DNA of 64,000 bases from Phocaeicola vulgatus ATCC 8482. Its GTDB lineage: Bacteria > Bacteroidota > Bacteroidia > Bacteroidales > Bacteroidaceae. Under the pieces are notes generated by a model. The model was not told where the DNA came from, made no database searches, and saw only the letters and a program-made list of their open reading frames with translations. The stretch lies in contig NC_009614.1 in assembly GCF_000012825.1 (NCBI RefSeq), positions 3,596,001 to 3,660,000 on the forward strand. Reading direction: 5' to 3'. Shown here piece by piece: positions 19,060 through 26,813 of this stretch. Each line of letters begins with the position of its first letter. The stretch's first letter is position 1. The position numbers were made by a program, and so were the translations under genes.

Positions 19060-19103
19060 CCTGCAAGAAAAAAAGATGGGGTTAAGACTTCTTTTCCTGC
19101 AGG
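19060..19103. other. Long hairpin upstream of terS
   Basis: A 16-bp stem (CCTGCAAGAAAAAAAG at 19060-19075 against CTTCTTTTCCTGCAGG at 19088-19103, one wobble) with a 12-nt loop. It lies in the gap between the epimerase gene and terS. It could act as a terminator or attenuator between modules, or as part of a packaging site. There is no run of T directly after the stem on the minus strand, which argues against a simple terminator. Confidence 0.5.
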
Positions 19104-19137
19104 TGGATTAAAACTTAAAAAGTAATTTCATTGGGCG

Positions 19138-19941
19138 CTATCCTTCCTCCGTCTTGGAATTTTGGGGCGTTTGGTTTCTCCGCCCGGCAAAAATCTTTCT
19201 GATTCCATTCTCTACGGAGGTGTAGGACAAAGGTACTAAGAAAATGTACCTGTCCACTACTTGTTCAGAATTGTCATGTTCACGGGTGGTCTCCACCAGT
19301 TCAATATCAATGCTTTTATACGATCCCACAATTTCTGCGAAGCTTTTTACGGTGATAGGTTGCATGTTCGCCACATTGACAAGGCGTTTGTGTGAGCCGT
19401 AGGCATAGATGAGTCCTTGTACCGCGTCATCAATGTATGTAAAGCAACGGATATTCCGGCCGTAGTTGTACAGTTTGACTTTTCCTCTATTGAGTAAAAA
19501 CCAGAGAAGAGTTCTTTTACGTGGGAGGGAACCGTACACGTTATGAAGCCGGACGCCTGTCGCGTCTTTGCAATAGAATGAGGCGTACTGCTCGTTGAAG
19601 TATTTGGATATGCCATACATGGAGGTTGTGTTGCATGGATGGGCGGCAGACGAACTTGCGTATACCAATTTTACATGATATCTGTTGCAGGCATCAGCGA
19701 CATTTATGAAAGTGTCAATGTTGTCTTTCCGGATTTGGGGGATGTTTCCATTGAATACGGAAGTCTGTGCGGCCAGGTGGAATACACAGTCTATATCTCC
19801 GTTTTTGAGGATGTCGCAAATGCTTGCGGCATCCTTGCCGTTTTTCCGGTCAATTCCGATCACTTCAACATCACGTCTTTTCAATTCCTGACAGAGGGCT
19901 TTGCCTATGAAGCCTTCGCTGCCAGTTACAATCATCTTCAT
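19138..19941 (-). CDS. NAD-dependent nucleotide-sugar epimerase/dehydratase (extended SDR)
   Basis: 267 residues. The Rossmann motif TGSEGFIG is at residues 6-13, followed by IDRKNG, DCVFHLAAQTS and the active-site sequence YASSSAAHP. The catalytic pair is YGISK, and substrate-side segments are VRLHNVYG and FTYIDDAVQGLIYA. These are hallmarks of extended SDR enzymes that act on NDP-sugars (epimerases/4,6-dehydratases). The protein is shorter than the usual 310-340 residues. It is unusual to find such an enzyme directly before terminase genes. With the glycosyltransferase 1.6 kb upstream it may supply or alter a sugar donor for phage DNA or virion decoration (inference). Confidence 0.85.
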   Translation of the reverse strand: MKMIVTGSEGFIGKALCQELKRRDVEVIGIDRKNGKDAASICDILKNGDIDCVFHLAAQTSVFNGNIPQIRKDNIDTFINVADACNRYHVKLVYASSSAAHPCNTTSMYGISKYFNEQYASFYCKDATGVRLHNVYGSLPRKRTLLWFLLNRGKVKLYNYGRNIRCFTYIDDAVQGLIYAYGSHKRLVNVANMQPITVKSFAEIVGSYKSIDIELVETTREHDNSEQVVDRYIFLVPLSYTSVENGIRKIFAGRRNQTPQNSKTEEG

Positions 19942-19992
19942 CTTTAATCGTTTTAGAGTTAATAAATTGGGTTTTATGGGGTGGTTGTTCTA

Positions 19993-20772
19993 TCACTCGG
20001 AAATAATCTTTTTCGCGCTGTCAATATTCCGATGGTTCAGATAGGACTGCCAGCATTCATTGCAGCGTGACCATTTGAAACCATTTTTCTTCAGTTGGTT
20101 ACGTATGTCTGCATCCGGAATGGAAGGAAAGAACAGTTGCAGGCGGTTTTCTGAATAATTTTCAACCAGACTTACACCATTGATGGTGTATTCCTTATTC
20201 TCTGTCATTTTCATTTTTCTGGCTCTCTCAAGCTGTTCTTTGACCCGCCGGATATTAGATCCATTATTGGTAATGATATAACTGGGAAAACCTATTTCAC
20301 CAAAACAGTCGGGAATGAAGAGTTGTGTTATCCCGTTTTCGGAATATCCTAACTCTTTCAGTTTATCATGTTTCTCAATTTCGGAGAGCTTCTTGGAGCG
20401 GAGAATCTTGTTGGTGGCTTTCATTGTTTCCTGTTTCTTTCCAAGGGTGGCCAGCTTTTCTTCCAGCCGTTCTACGGCATCGTCATCTCCCAAGTAAATT
20501 GAGGCATTATTTTCTGCCGCCTTGGCTTTCTGTTCAAAATATTCAGCTTTCTCGCTAAGCTTTACCGCTTTTCCCAGCGTATTCCATGAGCGGTCCAGAA
20601 TTCGTCGATGAGTACTTTCTGAATGGTGCCCTATAAGTACGGGTTGTCCCATGGGGATGTTCTCCACTAACTTATGGCTTTGACTGTAAGCCTCCTTAGA
20701 TTCTTTCATCGCTTTTTCTGCAAGTTCCCTGTACCTGCCAGTTTTCGCTTCTTGTCTTTCTTTTCTGTTCAT
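19993..20772 (-). CDS. DUF3560 domain protein
   Basis: 259 residues. The N-terminal block SQSHKLVENIPMGQPVLIGHHSES, with RRILDRSWNTLGKAVKLSEKAEYF, is the DUF3560 signature, widespread in plasmids and phages of Bacteroidota and Actinobacteria. The C-terminal half includes IPDADIRNQLKKNGFKWSR, a segment like the ends of many mobile-element proteins. The biochemical role is unknown. The gene carries the phage leader motif 13 nt before its ATG but no copy of the promoter. Confidence 0.8.
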   Translation of the reverse strand: MNRKERQEAKTGRYRELAEKAMKESKEAYSQSHKLVENIPMGQPVLIGHHSESTHRRILDRSWNTLGKAVKLSEKAEYFEQKAKAAENNASIYLGDDDAVERLEEKLATLGKKQETMKATNKILRSKKLSEIEKHDKLKELGYSENGITQLFIPDCFGEIGFPSYIITNNGSNIRRVKEQLERARKMKMTENKEYTINGVSLVENYSENRLQLFFPSIPDADIRNQLKKNGFKWSRCNECWQSYLNHRNIDSAKKIISE

Positions 20773-20785
20773 AATTCAATGTTAT

Positions 20786-20796
20786 TTGGTTTGACT
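20786..20796 (-). promoter_or_regulatory. Fifth copy of the phage leader motif
   Basis: AGTCAAACCAA on the minus strand, 13 nt before ATG 20772, without the promoter part found in P1-P4. The same motif and spacing suggest a role in translation initiation rather than transcription. Confidence 0.6.
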
Positions 20797-20813
20797 ATAT
20801 GAAAAGGCCACGA

Positions 20814-21386
20814 CTAATGCGCCGTGGTCTCGTTAAACAAATCCTGTTGTTTTTGGGGAACTATATCATCGAACAAGCCGGGAACACGCGGTTGCAGGGC
20901 TTCATACTCTTCCCGGAAAAACTCGGCTTTCGTGCGTCCCTTCTTCTTGCCTTTGCGGGTATGCACATCGAATGTATAAGGTGGAATGGGTATGGGGCTT
21001 TGTCTGATATCCTCAATCCATTTTTCTATATCGACATCCTTGCGGTCATAAATGAAGTTCTGCAAGTGGTCGGCATCACGATTCTTCCGGCATTCGCACA
21101 GCAGAAGAACAGCTTTGCTTACAAAGATACGCCCTTTGGGTTCTGTGGCTTTCTTGTTTACGACCTCGTGTCCCTGCCATAATGCTTCTATTTCTCCGGT
21201 CACGATTCCATAGCAATCCTCGGCGGAGATGGTGAACAAACGCTTCCATACATAATCCCTGTAACCACTGGTCCACAGTTCCAAAGCGAAAAAGCCTGCA
21301 ACCGCTGCGTCAGCCCTTCTGATCGCTTTCTGCATTGCAGAAGATACTTCAAAAAAATCATAGCCTCCAACAGTTCTGATAGTCAT
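20814..21386 (-). CDS. RarA/MgsA C-terminal-domain-like protein
   Basis: 190 residues with no ATPase domain. The N-terminal part (VSSAMQKAIRRADAAVAGFFALELWTS, YVWKRLFTISAEDCYG) resembles the C-terminal tetramerisation region of RarA/MgsA, which has the pattern RRSDADAALYWLA..ASEDIG. Stand-alone proteins of this sort occur in phages and plasmids. The C-terminus has a Lys/Arg-rich stretch (TRKGKKKGRTKAEFF) and the tail QKQQDLFNE, which resembles a beta-clamp-binding motif. It is the first gene after promoter P2, and a replication-fork role is inferred. Confidence 0.65.
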   Translation of the reverse strand: MTIRTVGGYDFFEVSSAMQKAIRRADAAVAGFFALELWTSGYRDYVWKRLFTISAEDCYGIVTGEIEALWQGHEVVNKKATEPKGRIFVSKAVLLLCECRKNRDADHLQNFIYDRKDVDIEKWIEDIRQSPIPIPPYTFDVHTRKGKKKGRTKAEFFREEYEALQPRVPGLFDDIVPQKQQDLFNETTAH

Positions 21387-21399
21387 AATTTTTAGTTTT

Positions 21400-21480
21400 T
21401 TGGTTTGACTTATTGTTTATTACATTAGTAAAGATAGTCGTAATTGACAAGTTTTGCAAACAGAATCTTCGCCATTTTAT
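21400..21480 (-). promoter_or_regulatory. Repeated phage promoter P2
   Basis: Minus-strand -33 TTTG (21457-21460), 20-bp spacer, -7 TATCTTTA (21429-21436), then leader AGTCAAACCAA (21400-21410) 13 nt before ATG 21386. The upstream box ATGGCGAAGATTCTG abuts the -33 and is shared with P4 and, with one change, P3. Confidence 0.85.
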
Positions 21481-21499
21481 CGCCTTTTTCATCTGATTA

Positions 21500-22261
21500 T
21501 CAGTATTTGAATTTACAGGTTATGTTATATTGCACGAGCTGCTTTGTCTTGTCCTTACCGTTGTTGGTTGCGCTCTTCAACAGGATGCTGTCACCAAAGT
21601 TTTTCTTGATGAAAAGAATGGACCGCCGTTCCTCTTCCTGATTGCGGATAGAGGCCAGCCCTCCTGCATTGACAAATGTATTTTTCTGCTCGAAGTTGTA
21701 TCTGAGGTCTGTGAGTACACGCCGTTCCTTATACTTCATGTAACAACTTATCCAGAAATCTTCTTTGAGTCTCAGTTCCTCGTTCCACCAGGTATTTTTG
21801 TTATAGATAATTCCGTAACTGCATCCTGTTATCATCTTTGAAAGAGAAAGAAAGCTCGTTTCGTTATACATCACAGGTGATATCCGTGAGGTGAAGCCGA
21901 AAAGGTGGATATCCATAAGACTGGCCATTTCATGGAGTGAGAGGATAATCCGGGTAATCTTGTCTTTGTCTTTCACTCTTCCGGACTCGCCTTTCTCCGC
22001 ATAAAGAGTTTTGCAGGCATGGACATCATCATCGAGCATGAACAGCTCCCCGAAATATCTTGCCATCCAATTACGTTTGGGGATAAGACCAATGATGTCA
22101 TCGGGATGGGTGACAATCTCGCAATCCGGGTTAAATTCACGATACAGGTCTGCTTGGCTCTCGGCCACACAGACAATGGGATCATTCACCAGCTTTTTGG
22201 CGAACACTCTGTCATGCCTTTTATGGCTTGGAATTACTATTTTGCAAGGCATGGCGTACAT
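21500..22261 (-). CDS. GT-A glycosyltransferase, TAGT-like (phage)
   Basis: 253 residues. The N-terminus CKIVIPSHKRHDRV and IVCVAESQADLYREF are followed by LIPKRNWMARYFGELFMLDDDV, where DDD is the likely metal/sugar-nucleotide motif of a GT-A fold. Later LKEDFWISCYM and NTFVNAGGLASIRN resemble the TET-associated glycosyltransferase family (TAGT), known in fungi and phages and linked to modified DNA bases. No TET/JBP gene is visible in the window. It overlaps the ParB-domain gene by 41 nt (an alternative ATG at 22252 shortens this) and is last in the operon. The substrate could be a modified DNA base or a virion protein. The family call is from motifs, not a search. Confidence 0.65.
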   Translation of the reverse strand: MYAMPCKIVIPSHKRHDRVFAKKLVNDPIVCVAESQADLYREFNPDCEIVTHPDDIIGLIPKRNWMARYFGELFMLDDDVHACKTLYAEKGESGRVKDKDKITRIILSLHEMASLMDIHLFGFTSRISPVMYNETSFLSLSKMITGCSYGIIYNKNTWWNEELRLKEDFWISCYMKYKERRVLTDLRYNFEQKNTFVNAGGLASIRNQEEERRSILFIKKNFGDSILLKSATNNGKDKTKQLVQYNITCKFKY

Positions 22262-22874
22262 CTTTTATATCAATGACATTCGATTTGCTTATCTTGCCGG
22301 TCTTGTAGGATTTCATGTGCTGCATATCCAACCGTTCACGGAGCCAGTTGCTGTCCACCTCATTACCGGAAATAATGATGAATAGTTCATGTTTCTCATC
22401 ATATTTGGGAATGAGAGGATACAGGGCGTTGTCATCCGATATGGCGTTGAAACGATCCTTGAATTCATCCTTTTCCTTTTCTGGAGCGAACTCAATACCC
22501 CAGTCCTGTAACTCAGCCTTATCCCACTCGTTTTCCATAATATCCATATCATTCTCACCGAAACTTACATTATCTTTTGTGGCGTATTCACGAAGCTTGG
22601 CTACGGGTGTATCGTCTGGCAGCACCTTGCAGGGAAGTTCTTTATAGCCCAAATCCTTACAGGCACGTAAACGCAGGTTACCACAAACGACAATGTATCT
22701 GCCTTCTGATGGAAAAACGATAAGTTCACGGAGATCAAGCATCTCAGGAGAGTCGGAAATACTTTTTTTCATCGCTTCGAAGCGATAGTCCCGGAAGAAA
22801 CGTGGGTTCTTCGGAAGCCCGGCGAGCTGGCCCTTGTTGAAGTCCAGCAGCTTTATAGAAATGTTTTTTGTCAT
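22221..22874 (-). CDS. ParB N-terminal (ParB/Srx) domain protein
   Basis: 217 residues. The ParB-like domain spans about residues 5-105: LLDFNKGQLAGLPKNPRFF, ELIVFPSEGRYIVVCGNLRLRACKDLGYKELPCKVLPDD. The last part corresponds to ParB box I with the GNLR in place of GERR. EYATKDNVSFGENDMD follows, a sequence typical of phage ParB proteins found beside methyltransferases and PAPS-reductase genes. There is no clear helix-turn-helix or partner parA, so plasmid-type partition is unlikely. A nuclease or CTP-dependent/DNA-modification accessory role is possible. Confidence 0.8.
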   Translation of the reverse strand: MTKNISIKLLDFNKGQLAGLPKNPRFFRDYRFEAMKKSISDSPEMLDLRELIVFPSEGRYIVVCGNLRLRACKDLGYKELPCKVLPDDTPVAKLREYATKDNVSFGENDMDIMENEWDKAELQDWGIEFAPEKEKDEFKDRFNAISDDNALYPLIPKYDEKHELFIIISGNEVDSNWLRERLDMQHMKSYKTGKISKSNVIDIKDVRHALQNSNSKP

Positions 22875-22931
22875 AACTCACTATTTATCAACTACACTTA
22901 AAATCAACATCACTCAAGTCAGTCACAACAC

Positions 22932-23225
22932 CTATTCATCCTTGTTGTCATTGAACTCTATCGTATCCTTGATCAGTTGCTCGATATTTGCGCATCCGAT
23001 ACGGCTTAGATAAGTTATGGTGGAAATGATGATACCTGCAGCGGCAATCTCCTGTTCTGAATAACCGGGCAGATGCTTGCTGTGATATTTCGAAGCTTCA
23101 AGCAATTCCCTCCATTTAACAGAAATCAATAAGATAAAGGCACGCCTGGAGGTATAATTATTGATTTTACCTTTGCGCATTGCTGTTTCAAGGCATCTCT
23201 TCGCCAATTTATTCAATGTTATCAT
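22932..23225 (-). CDS. Divergent MazG-like all-alpha protein
   Basis: 97 residues, all helical. KWRELLEASKYHSKHLPGYSEQEIAAAGIIISTITYLSRIG followed by NIEQLIKDTIEFND resembles the C-terminal half of MazG-like NTP pyrophosphohydrolases, where an EELAD motif is followed by a hydrophobic helix and a KxxxN end. The usual ExxE metal motifs are not clearly complete. If active it would adjust nucleotide pools, which fits a base-modification operon. Low to moderate certainty. Confidence 0.45.
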   Translation of the reverse strand: MITLNKLAKRCLETAMRKGKINNYTSRRAFILLISVKWRELLEASKYHSKHLPGYSEQEIAAAGIIISTITYLSRIGCANIEQLIKDTIEFNDNKDE

Positions 23226-23341
23226 TGTTTGACAGGTAATTGTTAGGACTATATTAATATTCTCAAAGATCCTGTATGATCGGGCGACTCTCTTGGTCTG
23301 GGATGGGTTATTTTCATTTTTGTTCGGTTATCCGTTAATTA

Positions 23342-24211
23342 TTATTCGCATAATCCATGAAACATACTCATACAGGCGTAACCTCCTTCCGGTTCGAAAG
23401 CATCAAGTGTGGCGTTCTTATCGGTCACATACCAAAATACATCTTCTACTGTTGGATATTTTCGATTTGCACAAGCGTATTTGGGAATGAAACCCGACTT
23501 AAAGAATGATGCACCGGGACGTAATGCCCGAACTTCATCTTCTACATTCTTTAGCCTGCTACACATCTCCTTATCATTCAGAAGCATCTTTATATTTTGC
23601 AAATTTGACATCACACATGGGAAACAACCAACTCGCGAGAATCCTCTTGAATAAAGTGGATTTGGTTTTTGACCAGCATTAAGAATACAATCTATAACTT
23701 CTTGAGCAGTCCATCGAAAAACCGATCTTAAAACTGAGGCATCATACATTCCACACCACTCCTTCACATCTTTTTTTCTATATGAGGCGAATTTCCCTTT
23801 TTCATTGGGAGTAAAGTATGATTTAAAATACATGCACTCTTCTTCCATAGATGAACGTTTATAACTTTCTGACGCACGTATTCCTTCTATGATAATACAA
23901 CTCTCTTGGAGAGATAGTATATAGTCAACCATCGGCTTAACTTTGAGGTCAACCGTGCAAAATCTACGAATAGGATCCGGGAAACGTCTGTACTTCTTAC
24001 ATATTTCTATAAAATTAAACTCCGGCTTAAGCGTTGTTATTCTAACACCCATCTGCTTACATACATCCGTTATGTGCTGGTATGTATCGGGATGTTCCCA
24101 GCCAGTGTCGCAAAATACAGCTTCTATCTTATCGGCTCCGTATTGCTTAGCAGCTTGGATTAAACATGCTTGAGAATCCTTGCCTCCGGAGAAACTTACT
24201 ATTATCTTCAT
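23342..24211 (-). CDS. PAPS reductase/DndC-like PP-loop protein
   Basis: 289 residues. The PP-loop SFSGGKDSQACL near residue 6 is followed by AVFCDTGWEHPDTY, IRRFCTVDLKVKPM, IIEGIRASESYKR and the Cys pair VGCFPCVMSNLQN. This is the phosphoadenosine-phosphosulfate reductase superfamily, which adenylates substrates and includes DndC of DNA phosphorothioation. Phage members often sit beside ParB-domain genes, as here, and their substrates are mostly unknown. Only a DndC-like relative is present; no dndA, B, D or E gene is seen. A sulfur- or adenylation-dependent DNA modification is an inference. Confidence 0.82.
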   Translation of the reverse strand: MKIIVSFSGGKDSQACLIQAAKQYGADKIEAVFCDTGWEHPDTYQHITDVCKQMGVRITTLKPEFNFIEICKKYRRFPDPIRRFCTVDLKVKPMVDYILSLQESCIIIEGIRASESYKRSSMEEECMYFKSYFTPNEKGKFASYRKKDVKEWCGMYDASVLRSVFRWTAQEVIDCILNAGQKPNPLYSRGFSRVGCFPCVMSNLQNIKMLLNDKEMCSRLKNVEDEVRALRPGASFFKSGFIPKYACANRKYPTVEDVFWYVTDKNATLDAFEPEGGYACMSMFHGLCE

Positions 24212-24237
24212 TTTATTCCTTTCTTTCTTATTTTGAA

Positions 24238-25230
24238 TTATTTTTTTATAACTACCGCCATTGTACTAATAGAAGTGCCACTCTCTTTAAACTCGCCTGC
24301 GCTGATTTCAAACACTTCTCCATGTACTTCTTTCAGCCAGTTGCGGAAATCAATACATTTTTTTTCCGAAGCGAATTTCCAGTGTTGGCTGGTTATTGCT
24401 GCAAGGGTTCCACCTTGTTCTAATCGATCATACATAAGCCTGACATGCTCTATATCCTGATTACCGGAAAACGGAGGATTTGCAATAATCTTAGTGTAAC
24501 TACCTACACTGTCTTTGGTAAAGTCTTCATCAAGCAATATTACGTTGCTAAGGGTATACAAAAACTCTCTGTTTTCCGGCATCAGTTCATAGCATTCCAC
24601 TGTTACAGAAGGACAAGCTCGATGAATGGCTTTAATGAGAGCACCGCGGCCGGCACTCGGTTCCAGTACCGTATCATTTTCATGTATTCCGCCGGCAAGC
24701 ATAACCAGCCAGTTCGCCACCTCAGCCGGCGTTTCAAAAAACTGGTATTCCTGCTGAAGATTACAGCGCTTCCCTTCTTTAAGAATTGAGAACACCCTCT
24801 CCGGATTGAACGGGAATGTAAACCCTTGAGCCTTTCCACCCTGCCAAGATCCGCCGGCTTCTTCAATCCATTTCTTAGCCTCGGCATACGATTTCTTATT
24901 GAACTGCACATTGGGAAGTTTCAACAAACCGTTCTCCAAGGTACAATGCCGCAGTATCTCTTCAACGCTCCAGTTCTTCCCACTGTCAGCTGTACCTTTC
25001 TTGCTTTCTTTATTCTCCTCAATGCCTAATAGCCTGTGCAATGATTTTTGTACACCGATAGCAATGGAGGCATTGACTGACATCCACTCCAGTATGGCTG
25101 TCAGAAACTCGGTGTCTACATGTCCAGTCTCGTCATAAATGGTTTCCTTGTCAATCAGGGTCGGAAGCTGCTTAAATGGTTCAAGGCTACCATGTAACGT
25201 TTCGATTAAAATCTCTTTTTTGCTCGTCAT
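24238..25230 (-). CDS. Class I SAM-dependent DNA methyltransferase (NPPF type)
   Basis: 330 residues. Motif I TVLEPSAGRGALIKAI (about 190-205) binds SAM. Motif IV NPPFSGNQDIEHV is the catalytic signature of N6-adenine (or glutamine) methyltransferases. IAAITSQHWKFAS follows. The N-terminal 170 residues include WIEEAGGSWQGGKAQGFTFP, seen in phage methyltransferases of Bacteroidales. No restriction enzyme is adjacent, so it is probably an orphan methylase that protects or marks phage DNA. The start overlaps the recombinase gene by 44 nt. Confidence 0.85.
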   Translation of the reverse strand: MTSKKEILIETLHGSLEPFKQLPTLIDKETIYDETGHVDTEFLTAILEWMSVNASIAIGVQKSLHRLLGIEENKESKKGTADSGKNWSVEEILRHCTLENGLLKLPNVQFNKKSYAEAKKWIEEAGGSWQGGKAQGFTFPFNPERVFSILKEGKRCNLQQEYQFFETPAEVANWLVMLAGGIHENDTVLEPSAGRGALIKAIHRACPSVTVECYELMPENREFLYTLSNVILLDEDFTKDSVGSYTKIIANPPFSGNQDIEHVRLMYDRLEQGGTLAAITSQHWKFASEKKCIDFRNWLKEVHGEVFEISAGEFKESGTSISTMAVVIKK

Positions 25231-26293
25231 AACTCTTTTGTAAATAAATTCTTGTTGTGTCTACACTCCCATGACCTAAAAGGTCAGCCAGTTGAATAAC
25301 ATCTTTGTTTTTTTTCAGGAACATTTTAGCGAAAAAATGACGAAAGGCGTGTGCGTGCATCTTCCTTGAATCAATACCGCAATGTTTTCCCCATGCTTTC
25401 AAGTGCTGGGAAAAGCCCCGCTGTGTGATCGGACCGAATCTCCCTACCGCAAAAATCCCGGTTTTACCATGTTCCTTAGCATAAGCCTTCGCTTCTTGCT
25501 GTAGCTGTTTTTGAAAGAAAAATCGACGGTACTTGTTACCCTTCCCTCTTAGTGTTACCTCCCCGGATATAATGTCTTCCCACGTGAACTGCTGGAATTC
25601 TGACAGACGGGCACCCGTTGTACCCAATACTTTGATAAAAAAGTAGTAATCCTTGTTGGATTTCGTTTTCAGAAAATCCAGTAGGCGGTTGTACTCCTCT
25701 TCTGTCGGGACATTGTTTACATCGAGCTTGCGCTTCATCTTAGGTCGCTTAAGCTCTATCGGTTTTTTTAGCCATTTAGAAAATTTTTCCAAAGCGGTGA
25801 TACGTAGACGGATAGTCTGTGGGGATAATGATTTTTCTTCTAAAGTCCGTATAAACCGCTTGCAGTTTTCCATATTGATCTCATTCACATATTCAAAGTA
25901 TTGCTTCAAGGATGTATAATAAATATCCACTGTATGTGGCGAATAATCATTGTTGTCGGTCAACCACACTATAAAATCATTCAACAGTTTTCTATTCTTC
26001 TCCGAAATGGCATCAAGTCTTTCTAACGTCTTTATTTTCTGCTCTCGGCGGTTATATCCGATTTTAAGGTGATGTAATAAATCACAAATGGCTTCACTCA
26101 TCAATGGATAACGTGCCCCAATATTGGCATTTTCACGCTTATAAGCCAGATAGCTACGACGATTGACATCTTCGGCACTTTCAAGAAAATCCGTTACATA
26201 TTTGATATATTTACCGATGGTATCATAAGTCCTTCTTGTTGTATATAAGTAGGAAATATAATCAGTTAATATCTTCTGTCTGTCACTATTCAT
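25187..26293 (-). CDS. Tyrosine recombinase/integrase
   Basis: 368 residues. SAM-like N-terminal domain at about 100-180 (WLTDNNDYSPHTVDIYYTSL). Catalytic domain with the first Arg in TTGARLSEF, Lys in LRGKGNKYRRFF, HxxR in HAFRHFFAK and the HG..TTRIY end (LLGHGSVDTTRIYLQ) carrying the nucleophile Tyr. All catalytic residues appear present. It lies in the middle of the prophage and not at the visible right end, which is unusual for the integrating enzyme. It could be the integrase of a circularly permuted arrangement or a resolvase/inversion enzyme. Confidence 0.9.
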   Translation of the reverse strand: MNSDRQKILTDYISYLYTTRRTYDTIGKYIKYVTDFLESAEDVNRRSYLAYKRENANIGARYPLMSEAICDLLHHLKIGYNRREQKIKTLERLDAISEKNRKLLNDFIVWLTDNNDYSPHTVDIYYTSLKQYFEYVNEINMENCKRFIRTLEEKSLSPQTIRLRITALEKFSKWLKKPIELKRPKMKRKLDVNNVPTEEEYNRLLDFLKTKSNKDYYFFIKVLGTTGARLSEFQQFTWEDIISGEVTLRGKGNKYRRFFFQKQLQQEAKAYAKEHGKTGIFAVGRFGPITQRGFSQHLKAWGKHCGIDSRKMHAHAFRHFFAKMFLKKNKDVIQLADLLGHGSVDTTRIYLQKSYDEQKRDFNRNVTW

Positions 26294-26310
26294 GGTTATT
26301 TATTGATTTG

Positions 26311-26790
26311 TTATGAGTAATACACTATTCCTTTATTCTCTACAGTCTTTTTCAGGACACAAACATAATGATCGAAAAAACGACACAGATATTCATTTAA
26401 TTCTGGCTTTATAACAGACTCGTATTTCTCAAAATCATGCAGTATCTTTTCTGCTACCGTATAATCTATCGCACCTTCACAATCAGATGTTTGCAAAAAT
26501 TCAATGAATGGCTTACCTATGAAGTTGTTTACGTTATTCCAAACGTACTTTACATCATGTTTCAAAACCACATGTGATATTATATCTCTGAAAATAGAAT
26601 ATTCTGAATAAAAAATATCACAGTCGGAATATAAAACATCAGCTTTATAGCAGCCTTCCTCAACCGTAGGTATATGGTTTATCGGTTCCATTCCGTGCGC
26701 TTGATAAACATACCACCCATTCCCGGTATTATCATATTCCTCTCTTGATATTTTATCGCCCAATTTTAAGGCATAAATACTTAATCCCAT
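26311..26790 (-). CDS. Phage protein of unknown function (159 aa)
   Basis: The start at 26790 is preferred over 26817 because AAGAAAGGAGC lies just before this ATG. The protein begins MGLSIYALKLGDKISREEY and contains EGCYKADVLYSDCDIFYSEYS. It looks like the group of small phage/bacterial proteins that start with GLSIYA, which are of unknown role. AT-richer than its neighbours. Confidence 0.65.
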   Translation of the reverse strand: MGLSIYALKLGDKISREEYDNTGNGWYVYQAHGMEPINHIPTVEEGCYKADVLYSDCDIFYSEYSIFRDIISHVVLKHDVKYVWNNVNNFIGKPFIEFLQTSDCEGAIDYTVAEKILHDFEKYESVIKPELNEYLCRFFDHYVCVLKKTVENKGIVYYS

Positions 26791-26813
26791 ATTAGCTCCT
26801 TTCTTTCTTGGAA

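Noticed and set aside
23342..24211. Complete DNA phosphorothioation (dnd) system
   Set aside because: Only a DndC-like PP-loop protein is present; DndA, B, D and E partners are absent.
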